From contig NZ_JRGK01000026.1 in assembly GCF_000764645.1 (NCBI RefSeq), forward strand, positions 83,232 to 147,231: a stretch of 64,000 nt of DNA, given 5' to 3'. The position numbers were made by a program, and so were the translations under genes. The notes under the pieces were generated by a model. That model was not told where the DNA came from. It made no database searches and saw only the letters and a program-made list of their open reading frames with translations. This DNA comes from Aeromonas finlandensis (GTDB lineage: Bacteria > Pseudomonadota > Gammaproteobacteria > Enterobacterales > Aeromonadaceae). Below, piece by piece: positions 37,335 to 46,700 of this stretch; position 1 is the stretch's first letter, and each line of letters starts with the position of its first letter.

Positions 37335-37636
37335 TGCCAGCCGTCCTGCAACAAGGGGATGAACTGGTACTGCATCTGGTGATCCAGCCCAAAGCGAGTC
37401 GGGATCAGATCATCGGATTGCACGGCGAAGAGCTGAAAGTGGCCATCACGGCGCCGCCCGTCGATGGCCAGGCCAACAGCCATCTGATCAAGTTTCTGGC
37501 CAAGCAGTTCAAGGTGGCCAAGGGACAGGTCACCATAGTGCGGGGCGAGCTGGGGCGGCACAAAACCGTCGCCATCGACAGCCCCAAACAGTTGCCGCAA
37601 GAAGTGAGTGCACTGCTGAATGACACGCAAGGCTGA
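37334..37636 (+). CDS. yggU: YggU family protein (DUF167/UPF0235)
   Basis: A 100-residue soluble protein of unknown function, with the conserved [40 protein letters not shown] and GELGRHKTV of the DUF167 family. The ATG at 37334 overlaps the yggT stop (TGATG), which indicates coupled translation. A GTG start 15 bp upstream is possible but less like E. coli YggU. Confidence 0.93.
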   Translation: MPAVLQQGDELVLHLVIQPKASRDQIIGLHGEELKVAITAPPVDGQANSHLIKFLAKQFKVAKGQVTIVRGELGRHKTVAIDSPKQLPQEVSALLNDTQG

Positions 37637-37679
37637 ATGAATCGGCCTGCGCCAACCGTAGATATGAGAGGGATGACAG

Positions 37680-38099
37680 ATGAAAACAGCCTGGATGAGT
37701 GGCCTGCTGGCACTGCTGATGACCCTGCCGCTCAAGGCAGAACAGATGAAGGAGCTGGGGCCCTGGCTGGTGCACTACAACGCCTTCAACTCCAGCTTCC
37801 TCACCCCCGAGGTCGCCAAGGCATATGGACTGGAGCGCAGCCGCTACAACGCCATCATCAATATCGCGGTACAGGACAAGCAGAAAGTGGCGCAAGCCGT
37901 GGGGATCACCGGTGAGGCCAAGAACCTGACCGGCACCATCCGCACCCTGAGCTTTCAGGAGGTAAAAGAGGGCGATGCCATCTACTATCTGGCGACCCTC
38001 CCCTACCGCAACGAAGACACCTATCAGTTCACCCTTAAGATCATGGGTGGCGGGCAGCAACAGAACCTCAGCTTCCAGCAGACCTTCTACGTCGACTGA
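37680..38099 (+). CDS. DUF4426 periplasmic protein
   Basis: A 139-residue exported protein: signal peptide (MKTAWMSGLLALLMTLPLKA) followed by a beta-rich domain (LGPWLVHYNAFNSSFLTPEV, YNAIINIAVQDK, QQTFYVD). I recognise it as the DUF4426 family found after yggU in Vibrio and relatives; no function is known to me. It ends the yggS-proC-yggT-yggU series before a strong terminator. Confidence 0.82.
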   Translation: MKTAWMSGLLALLMTLPLKAEQMKELGPWLVHYNAFNSSFLTPEVAKAYGLERSRYNAIINIAVQDKQKVAQAVGITGEAKNLTGTIRTLSFQEVKEGDAIYYLATLPYRNEDTYQFTLKIMGGGQQQNLSFQQTFYVD

Positions 38100-38109
38100 G
38101 CAGCAACAA

Positions 38110-38140
38110 GAAGCCCCGACCTTGGTCGGGGCTTCTTTTA
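38110..38140 (+). terminator. Terminator of the yggS-proC-yggT-yggU series
   Basis: GAAGCCCCGACC and GGTCGGGGCTTC form a 12-bp stem with a two-base loop, followed by TTTTA. A second hairpin (AAGGGCGCC / GGCGCCCTT, about 38151-38175) behind it may serve the convergent nupX gene. Confidence 0.9.
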
Positions 38141-38200
38141 TCCATATGACAAGGGCGCCATCAGGGCGCCCTTGTTGCATCCAGTCCGTGCCGCCGTCTG

Positions 38201-39397
38201 TTACAGGGCGAGGAACAGACCGGCCAGACAGGCGCTCATCAGGTTCGCCAGCACGCCGGAGAGAATGGCGCGCATGCCGTAACGGGCGATGAAGGATTTG
38301 CGTTCCGGCACCATGGAGCCCAGACCGCCGATCAGGATCGCCATGGAGGAGATATTGGCGAAGCCACACAGAGCAAAGGTCACGATGGCCTTGCTTGACT
38401 CGCTCAGGGTCTGATCCTGCACCAGACCGATGAAGGCGACGAACTCGTTGACCACGATCTTGGTGCCGATCAGGGCGCCAGCGGCTTGTGCCTGCTCCCA
38501 GGGCACACCGATCAGCCAGGAGACGGGGGCAAACAGCCAGCCCAGAATGATCTGGAAGCTCAGGTCCAGCCCCACCAAACCGCCAGCCCAACCGAGCAGG
38601 CCGTTCAGCATGGCAATCACGCCGACGAAGGCCAGCAAGGTAGCACCGACCGCCACCGCGATATTGAGGCCGGACATGGCGCCATCGGCCGCCGCTTCAA
38701 TCACGTTGGTAGCGCGGGGGATCTCCACATCCTGACAGTGGTCAATTTCTTCGGCCGCAGGCGGCACCAGGATCTTGGCCATCGCCAGACCGGCAGGGGC
38801 CGACATGAAAGCGGCCGCGATCAGGTATTTCAGCTCAACCCCGATACTGGCATAACCCACCAGGGTACCACCGGCGACGGAGGCAAGGCCGCAGCTCATC
38901 ACCGCGAAGAACTGGGAATCAGACATCTTGGAGAGGTAGGGTTTGACTACCAGCGGCGCTTCCACCATGCCGACGAAGATGTTGGCGGTCGCGGAGAGGC
39001 TTTCGGCGCGGCCGGTGCCCAGCAGCTTCTGCAGGCCGCCACCCAGCAGGGCGATCACTCGCGGCATGATGCCGATGTGGTAGAGAATTGCGATCACCGC
39101 AGAGAAGAAGATGATGACCGGCAATACGTTGAAGGCAAAGATGAAGCCCAGCTTGAACTTGGCCAGATCGCCGAACAGGAAGGCGATCCCCTCCTGACCA
39201 TAACCGATCACGCTGCTGACGCTCTCGCTAACCCCGTTCAGCACGTGCTGACCGGCAGGCAGCCAGAGCACCAGACCGGCAAACATGATTTGCAGGCAGA
39301 GGGCAAGGCCAACTGTTCGCAACGGGATACGACGACGATTATCAGAGCAGATCACGGCAAGCGCCAGGATACTCAGGATGCCGAGCAGGGCAATCAT
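38201..39397 (-). CDS. nupX: Concentrative nucleoside transporter (NupX-like, CNT family)
   Basis: Inner-membrane nucleoside/proton or sodium symporter. The 398 residues have roughly ten hydrophobic segments and CNT motifs: GQEGIAFLFGDL, GMVEAPLVVKPYLSKMSDSQ, GTKIVVNEFVAF and CGFANISSMAILIGGLG. It resembles E. coli NupX/YeiM types more than NupC, since position EAPLV replaces the QSENF of NupC. ATG at 39397 follows GGAG; an upstream in-frame start adds 20 residues without support. A true NupC homologue is encoded at 62516-63721. Confidence 0.88.
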   Translation of the reverse strand: MIALLGILSILALAVICSDNRRRIPLRTVGLALCLQIMFAGLVLWLPAGQHVLNGVSESVSSVIGYGQEGIAFLFGDLAKFKLGFIFAFNVLPVIIFFSAVIAILYHIGIMPRVIALLGGGLQKLLGTGRAESLSATANIFVGMVEAPLVVKPYLSKMSDSQFFAVMSCGLASVAGGTLVGYASIGVELKYLIAAAFMSAPAGLAMAKILVPPAAEEIDHCQDVEIPRATNVIEAAADGAMSGLNIAVAVGATLLAFVGVIAMLNGLLGWAGGLVGLDLSFQIILGWLFAPVSWLIGVPWEQAQAAGALIGTKIVVNEFVAFIGLVQDQTLSESSKAIVTFALCGFANISSMAILIGGLGSMVPERKSFIARYGMRAILSGVLANLMSACLAGLFLAL

Positions 39398-39579
39398 AGG
39401 GACTCCATCAGGTGGGGCAAAAGATGGGCGCGGATTCTGCGCCTCTCCCCCCGTCACTGCAAGTCCGCTTGGTTACAACCCTGTTAGCAAAAACGTTTGC
39501 ACGATATCGGTTGCGCCAACTGGCTGATTTGGTTCGATTTTAGTATCAGGAGAAATCGAGAGTTCTTATATGGAAACAA

Positions 39580-40536
39580 TCATTCCTCACCGCCGGACAA
39601 TTTCCCCCCAAGCCAGGGGGCCAGCCGCTGCTCCCAATAGGGTTCGGGGCCAAAGCGGGCCTTGAGGAAATCGATGAAGAGGCGGATCTTGGGATCCAGA
39701 TGTTCGCGCCGGGCGTAAACGGCGTGCACCGCCATCTGCTGGTTCGGTCGCCACCCGGGCAACACCGGGATCAGCTTGCCGCTCTGCAGCTCTTTGTCCA
39801 GCAGGTAGTTGGCGATATAGGCGATGCCGAGCCCGGCCAGCGCAGCATCGCGCACCGCCTCCGCCATATCCACCCGATAGTTGCCCGCCACCTGCACCGT
39901 CTGACGATCCTTGCCCTGCCGGAACGACCACTGATGATAGCGCCGCTCCCGACTCTGGTAAGTGATGCAGTTGTGCTGGGCCAGATCCTTCGGATGGAGC
40001 GGGGTACCGTGGCTCAGCAGGTAATCCGGCGAGGCCACCACCACGAAGCCGATGTCGGCCAACCGCTGCCCCACCAGCCCTTCCGGTTTGTCCTCATAGG
40101 TGGTGAGCCAGAGATCCAGCCCCTCATCCACCAGATTGGTTCTGTGGTCGAACAGCGAGACTTCCAGCTCCAACTCGGGATAGCAGTCCTGAAATGCCTT
40201 GAGATGGGGAATGACATGCATGCGGCCGAAGGATTGACCCACCCCGAGATGGAGCACGCCGCTCACCTTGCCGCGCCGCTCGGCGATCATGGAGTCCGCC
40301 TCCTGCGCCACCGCCACCAGCGCATGGCAGTGACGGGCATACTCCTGACCCAACTCGGTCAGGACGAAGCGGCGGGTGGTGCGCTGCACCAGCTGGGCGC
40401 CGAGGGTGGTCTCCAGCAGTGCCAGCTGCTTGCTGATATGGGATTTGGAGACCCCGAGACGGCGGGCGGCGGCAGAGATCCCCTGCTCGCGCACCAGCGC
40501 ATCGAAGATCACCATTTGGGGAAGACGTTGCAGCAC
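39580..40536 (-). CDS. LysR-family transcriptional regulator
   Basis: A 318-residue regulator with the N-terminal helix-turn-helix ISAAARRLGVSKSHISKQLA (about 19-38) and a LysR substrate-binding domain (VLHLGVGQSFGRMHVIPHL, DLWLTTYEDKPEGLV). The start appears to be GTG at 40536, because an in-frame TAA lies just upstream and the ATG at 40515 would shorten the DNA-binding domain. It is flanked by the nupX gene and the glutathione peroxidase gene, both on the same strand, but no target is evident. The type resembles AaeR/DsdC-like family members only broadly. Confidence 0.88.
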   Translation of the reverse strand: MLQRLPQMVIFDALVREQGISAAARRLGVSKSHISKQLALLETTLGAQLVQRTTRRFVLTELGQEYARHCHALVAVAQEADSMIAERRGKVSGVLHLGVGQSFGRMHVIPHLKAFQDCYPELELEVSLFDHRTNLVDEGLDLWLTTYEDKPEGLVGQRLADIGFVVVASPDYLLSHGTPLHPKDLAQHNCITYQSRERRYHQWSFRQGKDRQTVQVAGNYRVDMAEAVRDAALAGLGIAYIANYLLDKELQSGKLIPVLPGWRPNQQMAVHAVYARREHLDPKIRLFIDFLKARFGPEPYWEQRLAPWLGGKLSGGEE

Positions 40537-40597
40537 AAAATAACCAGATTGAGTGGCGGGAGCCCATTATTCCAGAGCCGCCCGCCAAGGGGTAGGG

Positions 40598-41134
40598 TCA
40601 GAGCCCCAGCGCCCGGGTGATCTGCAACTTGAGGGGGTCGTCGGCCGGATTCTGGTTGGAACCATAGCTGGCGATCAACTTGCCATCGCGCCCCACCAGA
40701 TACTTGTGGAAGTTCCAGTTCGGCTCATCCCCGTCGGCGGCCGCCGCCAGCCCCTTGAACAGCGGCACCGCATCGGATCCTCGTACCGCCACCCGATTGA
40801 ACATGGGGAAGGTCACCCCATAGTCGCGGCGGCACACCTCGGCAGTTTTGGTCTCGTTGCCCGCCTCCTGCCAGAAGTCGTTGGAGGGGAAACCCAAAAT
40901 AATCAGCCCTTTATTCTTGTAGCTCTGATAGAGCTTCTCCAGATCGCGGAACTGGCCGCTGTAGCCGCAATAGGAGGCGGTATTGACCACCAGCACCACC
41001 TTGCCCTCGGTAAGCTGACAGAGGTTGTGGCGCTGGGCATTGTTGAGCTCCCGCATCTCCACATTGAAGTAATCGGGGCACGCCGCAGAGGCCGCACCAG
41101 CCCCCAATAACAGCAACAGAGTGAACCATTTCAT
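40598..41134 (-). CDS. Exported glutathione peroxidase
   Basis: Thiol peroxidase of the GPx family, 178 residues. A signal peptide (MKWFTLLLLLGAGAASA) precedes the catalytic core: NTASYCGYSGQFRDLEKLY with peroxidatic Cys56 (cysteine in place of selenocysteine), LGFPSNDFWQEAG with the catalytic Gln/Asn region, and WNFHKYLVGRDGKLIASY with the catalytic Trp. Export to the periplasm is unusual compared with cytoplasmic BtuE. ATG at 41134 follows AAGGAG. It lies after the NnrU-family gene on the same strand. Confidence 0.9.
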   Translation of the reverse strand: MKWFTLLLLLGAGAASAACPDYFNVEMRELNNAQRHNLCQLTEGKVVLVVNTASYCGYSGQFRDLEKLYQSYKNKGLIILGFPSNDFWQEAGNETKTAEVCRRDYGVTFPMFNRVAVRGSDAVPLFKGLAAAADGDEPNWNFHKYLVGRDGKLIASYGSNQNPADDPLKLQITRALGL

Positions 41135-41192
41135 CGCCAAAACTCCTTTTGTTTTGTCCGTCATACGCGGTTACGACACCCGCAGTTCACTC

Positions 41193-41756
41193 TCAATACA
41201 GGGGAATGCCGGTCAGCCAGCCGTGGCCCCAGAAGACCAGCAGTGCGGTGGCCGCCAATCCCGCCCCGACGCTGATACCGGTGCCCATCCAGTTGGCTGC
41301 CGAGCGTGGCGCTTTTTGCCAATCCCGCACCGAAATCCAGACGATGCTCACCAGCGCCCAGAGCCCGATACCGCCAAACAGCACCAGCGATCGCGCCTCG
41401 CTGTTAACCAGCAGATGGGCCACCGCCCAAATCAGGGTGCCGAGCAGCTGGGGATGCACCAGCCAACGGCGCAGATGATTGGGCCCCAGACCGGAGCAGA
41501 AGATGATGAGCGCGAAAGGCATCATCACCGTCATGGTCATCGGCCCCCAATCCGGCAGGAAGTAGAGCGGCAACGAACTGGCACTGCGCCAGCCCGCGAT
41601 GATGCAGGCGATGGCGACAAACACCAGCAGAGAGAAGAGCCCCTTGTAGCGATTCTCACCCAGCCGTTCGCGCAGCCGTGCCCGCTGGGCCACCGCAAAA
41701 CAGGGGTAGAGATGGATCAGGGTAAACAGCGCAACCCCCAGGGTCAGCAGGAACAT
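41193..41756 (-). CDS. NnrU family membrane protein
   Basis: A 187-residue protein with about five to six membrane segments (MFLLTLGVALFTLIHLYPCF, LGPNHLRRWLVHPQLLGTLI). The sequence fits the NnrU family, which is associated with denitrification in some bacteria and related to isoprenoid/methyltransferase-type membrane proteins; no denitrification genes are seen nearby. ATG at 41756 is preceded by AAGGAGAG. The gene precedes the exported glutathione peroxidase by 58 bp. Confidence 0.82.
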   Translation of the reverse strand: MFLLTLGVALFTLIHLYPCFAVAQRARLRERLGENRYKGLFSLLVFVAIACIIAGWRSASSLPLYFLPDWGPMTMTVMMPFALIIFCSGLGPNHLRRWLVHPQLLGTLIWAVAHLLVNSEARSLVLFGGIGLWALVSIVWISVRDWQKAPRSAANWMGTGISVGAGLAATALLVFWGHGWLTGIPLY

Positions 41757-41855
41757 GAGTCTCTCCTTGTACTTGGTTCGACCACTATGCCGCAAAGGGA
41801 GAGATGCGCCTATAGAAACCAATGGGACGGCAAAACGCAGTGAGCGCAAAGGAGA

Positions 41856-41883
41856 TAAAAAAAGCCGATCTCGATGGATCGGC
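41856..41883 (-). terminator. Terminator after the glycerate kinase gene
   Basis: On the minus strand GCCGATC and GATCGGC pair around six bases and are followed by seven Ts. A second small inverted repeat (TTCTCAT / ATGAGAA, about 41907-41923) lies between it and the gene. Confidence 0.83.
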
Positions 41884-41983
41884 AAAAGTGCTAAGGGCAA
41901 CCGGATTTCTCATGAAATGAGAATGGCCTCCTCACGGGGCAAGGAATGGTCGATGCCCGGATAGCAGGCACCGACCAAAAAAA

Positions 41984-43117
41984 TCAGCGGGGCAACCGAT
42001 AGAGCGCGGCCACATTGCGCGCGGTCAGCTCGATATTGGTGCTGGCGCTGGCCAGAGCTTCCGGCAGGGACATGGCGCGGTTGACCACGGCGAATACCGC
42101 GTCCAGCCCGTGCTCATGGACCACACCGCAATCGTCGGTCAGGCAACCGGAGATACCGATCACCGGCTTGCCGAACTGCTTGGCGCAGCGTGCGACACCG
42201 ATTGGCGTCTTGCCGTGGATGGTCTGGCTGTCGATGCGCCCTTCGCCGGTGATGACCAGATCTGCATCGGCCACTTCATCGGCCAGCTTCAGGGCTTCAA
42301 TCACGATCTGAATGCCGGGCTTGAGCTCGGCACCGAGCAGACCGACCAGCGCGGCGCCCATACCACCGGCTGCGCCCGCCCCCGGAATATCCTTCACCTG
42401 CTTGCCGAGCGCCTGTTCGATGCAGTCGGCGTAGCGGGCAAGGTTGGCATCGAGTTGCGCCACCATCTCGGGGGTCGCCCCCTTCTGCGGGCCAAACACC
42501 GCAGAGGCCCCTTTCGGACCGCACAACGGGTTGTTCACATCGCAGGCCACTTCGATAACCAGTTCACCCAGACGGGAGTCCAGGCCACTCAGGTCGATGG
42601 TCGCCAGCTCAGCCAGACCGCCACCGCCCAGTGCAATAGGCGCACCATCCGCTTTCAGCAGCTTGCCACCGAGCGCCTGGATCATACCGGCACCGCCGTC
42701 ATTGGTGGCGCTGCCGCCAATGCCGAGGATCAAGTGCTTCACCCCCATCTCCAGCGCAGCCAGGATCAGCTCACCGGTCCCGAAGCTGGAGGTGAGCAGC
42801 GGATTGCGCTGCTCCGGCGCCACCAGATGGATGCCGGAGGCGGCCGCCATCTCGATGACGGCACGCTCGCCATCACCCAGCAGGCCGACGAAGCCCTGCA
42901 CCTTGTTACCGAGCGGCGCAGTCACTTCGACTGGCAGGATGTGGCCACCGGTGGCATCCACCAAGGATTGCACCGTGCCTTCGCCGCCATCGGCCATCGG
43001 CAATTTGACGTAGGTGGCATTCGGCAGCACCTGTTTGAAACCGGCCTCGATGGCATCAGCCACCGCCATGGCGCTCAGACTCTCCTTGAATGAATCGGGG
43101 GCAATAACAATTTTCAT
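41984..43117 (-). CDS. garK: Glycerate kinase (GarK/GlxK family)
   Basis: Phosphorylates D-glycerate, most likely to 2-phosphoglycerate as in the GarK class. The 377 residues begin MKIVIAPDSFKESLSAMAVA and show MADGGEGTVQSLVDATGGHI, LGIGGSATNDGGAGMIQALG and GITGEGRIDSQT-type motifs (here VITGEGRIDSQTIHGKTPIG). It starts nine bases after the GntP-family permease gene, and with the CdaR regulator beyond it forms a glycerate/sugar-acid utilisation unit. GarK versus GlxK cannot be told apart by eye. Confidence 0.93.
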   Translation of the reverse strand: MKIVIAPDSFKESLSAMAVADAIEAGFKQVLPNATYVKLPMADGGEGTVQSLVDATGGHILPVEVTAPLGNKVQGFVGLLGDGERAVIEMAAASGIHLVAPEQRNPLLTSSFGTGELILAALEMGVKHLILGIGGSATNDGGAGMIQALGGKLLKADGAPIALGGGGLAELATIDLSGLDSRLGELVIEVACDVNNPLCGPKGASAVFGPQKGATPEMVAQLDANLARYADCIEQALGKQVKDIPGAGAAGGMGAALVGLLGAELKPGIQIVIEALKLADEVADADLVITGEGRIDSQTIHGKTPIGVARCAKQFGKPVIGISGCLTDDCGVVHEHGLDAVFAVVNRAMSLPEALASASTNIELTARNVAALYRLPR

Positions 43118-43126
43118 ATCAATTCC

Positions 43127-44389
43127 TTAGGCGAGGCCAAACACGCCAAACATCAGGGTGGAGACAGTTGCAATGGTCAGGCCGACCGCGGTTTCGTACG
43201 GGATCAACTTGAGACGCTCACCCACGCCCATGTGGACACTGCCACCGGTAGCATGGAAGAAGGAGCCGTGAGGCATGTGGTCAAACACGGTGGCACCGGC
43301 ATGGATCATCGCCGCCCCGGCCAGACTGCTGATCCCCAGTTCAATCAGGGTTGAGCTGAATACGTTGGAGGCCACCACGGTACCGGCGGTGGTCGAGGCG
43401 GTCGCCAGCGACATCAGGGCACCGGAGATGGGCGCCAGCAGGTAGGAGGGCAGACCGGAGGCGGTCAGACCGCTGATCAGCACATCTTTCAAACCGGAGT
43501 TGGCAATGATGCCTGCCAGGGTACCGGTACCCAGCAGCATGATGGCCACCGGCGCCATACGGGAGAGGCCGGAGACCGCAAACTGGTTCAGTTTGCTGAA
43601 TTTGCCCATCATCAGGGCGCCGACCAGACCACCGAGCGGCAGTGCAATCAGCGGATCCACCACGATACCGGCGACCGGGCGCAGAGCCAGCAGCAGGATG
43701 GCAACCAGCGGCGCACTGATGGCGGCGGCAAAGCCTGGCAGTTTGGTGCCTTCGAAGCTCACCACCTCGTCAGCGGCAACCTTGCTGCCCTTGTTGTTCA
43801 GACGCTTGGCCAGCCAGTAGGCCATCACCAGACCAAACAGACCCGGAATGATGCCGGCCGCCATCACCGATGTGAGGGGCAGATGGAAGGCATCCGCCGC
43901 CGCGATGGCATTGGGATTGGGGGACATGACGTTGCCCGCCTTGCCGCCACCAATCATCGCCAGCAGGATCGCCGCCTTGGAGAGATCGGCACGACGAGCG
44001 ATGGCCAGCGCAATGGGGGCGACCGTGATGACGGCCACGTCCACGAACACGCCGACTGCAGTCAGGATCAGGGTCGCCAGCGCCAGCGCCAACAGGGCAC
44101 GGGTTTCACCGAGCTTTTTGACGATGGTCTCGGCGATGGTGGTGGCCGCGCCAGATTCGATCAGTACGCCGGCCAACACACCGGCCGCCAGGATCCGCAT
44201 CACCGCGGTGGTGATCCCTTGGGCGCCACCGATCATCAGGGCGACGGTCTGGGTCAGATCAGCACCGCCAATCAGGCCACCGGCCAGGGCACCCACGATC
44301 ATGCCGTAAGCGGGCGGCACCTTCTTCAGAATGAGGATGATGGCGATTAAGAGCGCAGCGATGGCGCCAAGCGCGGTAACTGGGATCAT
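43127..44389 (-). CDS. GntP-family permease (probable glycerate/gluconate transporter)
   Basis: Inner-membrane proton symporter of about 420 residues with 12 or more hydrophobic segments. GNVMSPNPNAIAAADAF, GKAGNVMSPNP and PHGSFFHATGGSVHMGVGER are typical of GntP-type permeases. Its substrate is inferred as glycerate because the kinase gene follows after nine bases. ATG at 44389 is preferred over a GTG nine bases upstream because AAGGTG lies at the right distance. Confidence 0.88.
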   Translation of the reverse strand: MIPVTALGAIAALLIAIILILKKVPPAYGMIVGALAGGLIGGADLTQTVALMIGGAQGITTAVMRILAAGVLAGVLIESGAATTIAETIVKKLGETRALLALALATLILTAVGVFVDVAVITVAPIALAIARRADLSKAAILLAMIGGGKAGNVMSPNPNAIAAADAFHLPLTSVMAAGIIPGLFGLVMAYWLAKRLNNKGSKVAADEVVSFEGTKLPGFAAAISAPLVAILLLALRPVAGIVVDPLIALPLGGLVGALMMGKFSKLNQFAVSGLSRMAPVAIMLLGTGTLAGIIANSGLKDVLISGLTASGLPSYLLAPISGALMSLATASTTAGTVVASNVFSSTLIELGISSLAGAAMIHAGATVFDHMPHGSFFHATGGSVHMGVGERLKLIPYETAVGLTIATVSTLMFGVFGLA

Positions 44390-44507
44390 GACGGGCACCT
44401 TGGATAGATAGAGTGCTCGCCATTATGGTGAATAAAAATGATAAATCTTTAGATAAATGCACAAATAAAGCGGGGTAAACCAATGTTTTTTTGTTCATTC
44501 ATACTAA

Positions 44508-45623
44508 TCAGATGCTTAGATTGAGCCCCAGATAAAGCTGAAATTTGTCGTCTAACTTATTGAAATTTAACCCGGTTATCTGCTCTATTCGCCCCAGTCT
44601 GTAACGCAGGGTATTTGGATGGATAAACAACGCCTCGGCACAGCGATGCAGATCACAATCCTGCAAAAAATATTGACGCAAAGTCTTCTGCAGCGCCCCT
44701 TTGCTATCCTCCTCGGCCAGACGCTGCAAGGGGGCGCATAACTGCTCCGCCTGCCAGGAGTCCATCAGACTGCCCAGCAACACCTGCAAACGATAATCCT
44801 CAAAAAAGTAGACCTGCTTGCGCGGTGCCTGCCGCAAACCACGGCGCAGGGTATCCCGCGCAGTCTGATAGGAGCGGGCCAGCCCGTCTATCCCGGCAAA
44901 GTAATCACCCACCGCAACGTGGACCTTGAAGTGGGGAATCCGTGCCAGCAACTGCTTGATCCGGCTGCGCTCCTGCGCCGATTGCCAGATGCCATCGCTC
45001 AGTTGCGCCGGTTTGAGCACCACTATCTCGTCGAGACCATTGATGGCCACCAGATTGTCCCGCTCCGGGTTTTCCAGCTGATGGACCAGCTCCCGCAGAC
45101 GAGCAGGATCTGCCTCCTCCAGCGCCAGCACGGCCACCACCCGAGGCTGGGCCAGATCCAGCCCGAGAAAGCGGGCCGCCTGCTGCAGCTGATCGACTCG
45201 TCCTTCGCCACGAATGAGCTGCAACACCAGCTCCTCCTTGTGGCGCTTGTCCCACTGCAACTGCTCGGTGAGCGCCGCCTGCTCCAGGATCAGCTCGGCG
45301 GTCATCCGCACCAGTTCGGCGTAAGCACGCACGACGTCCGGATCGCCGGAGATGCCGATCACCCCGATCAGCTCCCCCTGATAGGAGATGGGCAGGTTGA
45401 TGCCGGGCCGCACCCCCTTGAGCTGCAGGGCGGTCGCTTCGCTGATCTCCACCACCCGGTTCTCGGTAAGCGCCAGCACGGCCCCTTCGTGGCGCTCATG
45501 GATCCGCTCCGGATTGCCGGACGCAATGATGAGGCCATGTTCGTCCATCACGTTGACCGAGAACGACAGGATCTTCATCGCCCGCGCGACGATCTGACGA
45601 GCAAGGTTATCGTTTAGCTGCAT
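44508..45623 (-). CDS. cdaR: Sugar diacid/glycerate utilisation regulator CdaR
   Basis: PucR/CdaR-type activator; in E. coli CdaR responds to glycerate and switches on garK and related genes. The 371 residues have an N-terminal sensor domain (IVARAMKILSFSVNVMDEHG, GVRPGINLPISYQGELIGVI), a middle GGDEF-like region and a C-terminal helix-turn-helix (CAEALFIHPNTLRYRLGRIE). ATG at 45623 follows GGAG; the start 15 bp upstream is less likely. It lies before the GntP-family permease gene on the same strand with 118 bp between, which probably holds the promoter it controls. Confidence 0.93.
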   Translation of the reverse strand: MQLNDNLARQIVARAMKILSFSVNVMDEHGLIIASGNPERIHERHEGAVLALTENRVVEISEATALQLKGVRPGINLPISYQGELIGVIGISGDPDVVRAYAELVRMTAELILEQAALTEQLQWDKRHKEELVLQLIRGEGRVDQLQQAARFLGLDLAQPRVVAVLALEEADPARLRELVHQLENPERDNLVAINGLDEIVVLKPAQLSDGIWQSAQERSRIKQLLARIPHFKVHVAVGDYFAGIDGLARSYQTARDTLRRGLRQAPRKQVYFFEDYRLQVLLGSLMDSWQAEQLCAPLQRLAEEDSKGALQKTLRQYFLQDCDLHRCAEALFIHPNTLRYRLGRIEQITGLNFNKLDDKFQLYLGLNLSI

Positions 45624-45832
45624 AACATCTCCGGACAAGAGGCTGGTCTGGCGGCGTCACCACTGGCCGATTCACCGCACATGGGCGCAAAGATGCCACA
45701 TCATCAAGACAAGCGAGAGGGGGATCGCTAGAATAGGCCACTTTACCCGATGTGTGCCCCGTCATGGAGCAGGAATTTGGTGCCCGCACCCGCCTGACTG
45801 TGATGGCCCATCCCTCCGATCTGGACTGCGCT

Positions 45833-46207
45833 ATGGATTATGAATTTCGCCGCGACCCGTTTGGTGGCTATCGCGCCCGGTTCTCCATGGGCCATGAAGC
45901 CATCGGTCAGTGGCTGATCGACGAAGTTGGCAAGGATGAAGAGACGCTCGACGAGCTCTTCTCCATCATTGACCAGCTATCCAACCGCTCCCGAGTCGAA
46001 TACCGGCTCAATGGCGGTGACTACTCCCTGCTGCTGACCCATGAAGAGGCAGAGGTGAAAGCCAACGCCCTCAATATCGAGCTGGATGAGGATCTCGACG
46101 ATCTCGCCTACTACGATGATGAACAGCTGGCCATGTGCGGGCTGGAAGATTTTGCCCAGGTGCTCACCTCCTGGCGCGCCTTTATCCGCAACGAGGATAT
46201 GGGCTGA
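45833..46207 (+). CDS. yacL: YacL family protein (UPF0231)
   Basis: An acidic 124-residue cytoplasmic protein of unknown function, beginning MDYEFRRDPFGGYRARFSMG with HEAIGQWLIDEV, YYDDEQLAMCGLEDFAQVL, matching UPF0231/YacL. The in-frame start at 45752 would add 27 unconserved residues, so ATG at 45833 is used, although its ribosome-binding site is weak. Its neighbour downstream is a small unknown gene on the same strand. Confidence 0.85.
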   Translation: MDYEFRRDPFGGYRARFSMGHEAIGQWLIDEVGKDEETLDELFSIIDQLSNRSRVEYRLNGGDYSLLLTHEEAEVKANALNIELDEDLDDLAYYDDEQLAMCGLEDFAQVLTSWRAFIRNEDMG

Positions 46208-46286
46208 TTAACCCAATGCCGGATTAACATGCCGGATGACTATGTCGGGCAAACGTGCCCTTTTGCCTAACTCAACAGGATTGATT

Positions 46287-46583
46287 ATGTCTATTTACGA
46301 TTTTGATGACGAACTGCCGGAAGACGAAGAACAGGAATCCACCAAGAAAGCCGCGGCCCCTGCCAAGAAGAAAGGCAAGCAGGTGATGAACACCCAGGTC
46401 AACCTGAGCCCGCGCGATGCCAGCCGTCTGAACGGCATGCACGTTGAAGCCATCACCACCCTGGATGACGTCAGCCTGCCGAAGAACGTCATCTTCAAGG
46501 CTGGCCTGATCGCCCTGGGCGAACTGGAAGCCAGCAAGCGCGCCGACATCATCGCCCGCGTGATCGCCGAATCCGGCCGATAA
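46287..46583 (+). CDS. Small hypothetical protein with acidic and lysine-rich N-terminus
   Basis: A 98-residue protein I cannot assign to a family. Residues 1-16 are acidic (YDFDDELPEDEEQE), followed by a Lys/Ala stretch (KKAAAPAKKKGK) and a compact-looking domain (MNTQVNLSPRDASRLNGMHV, then ITTLDDVSLPKNVIFKAGLI). The last part could be a ribbon-helix-helix-like fold, but that is speculation. ATG at 46287 follows CAGGATT. No signal peptide or membrane segment; a terminator follows. Confidence 0.7.
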   Translation: MSIYDFDDELPEDEEQESTKKAAAPAKKKGKQVMNTQVNLSPRDASRLNGMHVEAITTLDDVSLPKNVIFKAGLIALGELEASKRADIIARVIAESGR

Positions 46584-46648
46584 ATTTCCCAGAAAAATGG
46601 GCAGGACAGCGTATCGTCCATTCAGGTGATACCCACTGCCGAAAAAAT

Positions 46649-46678
46649 CAAAGCCGGAGCCACAGCTCCGGCTTTGTT
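46649..46678. terminator. Hairpin between the 46287 gene and the 46701 gene
   Basis: AAAGCCGGAGC and GCTCCGGCTTT make an 11-bp perfect stem with a four-base loop. On the minus strand GATTTTTT follows; on the plus strand only GTTGTTT. It probably terminates both convergent genes. Confidence 0.8.
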
Positions 46679-46700
46679 GTTTCTGCCATCCCTCCCTTGC

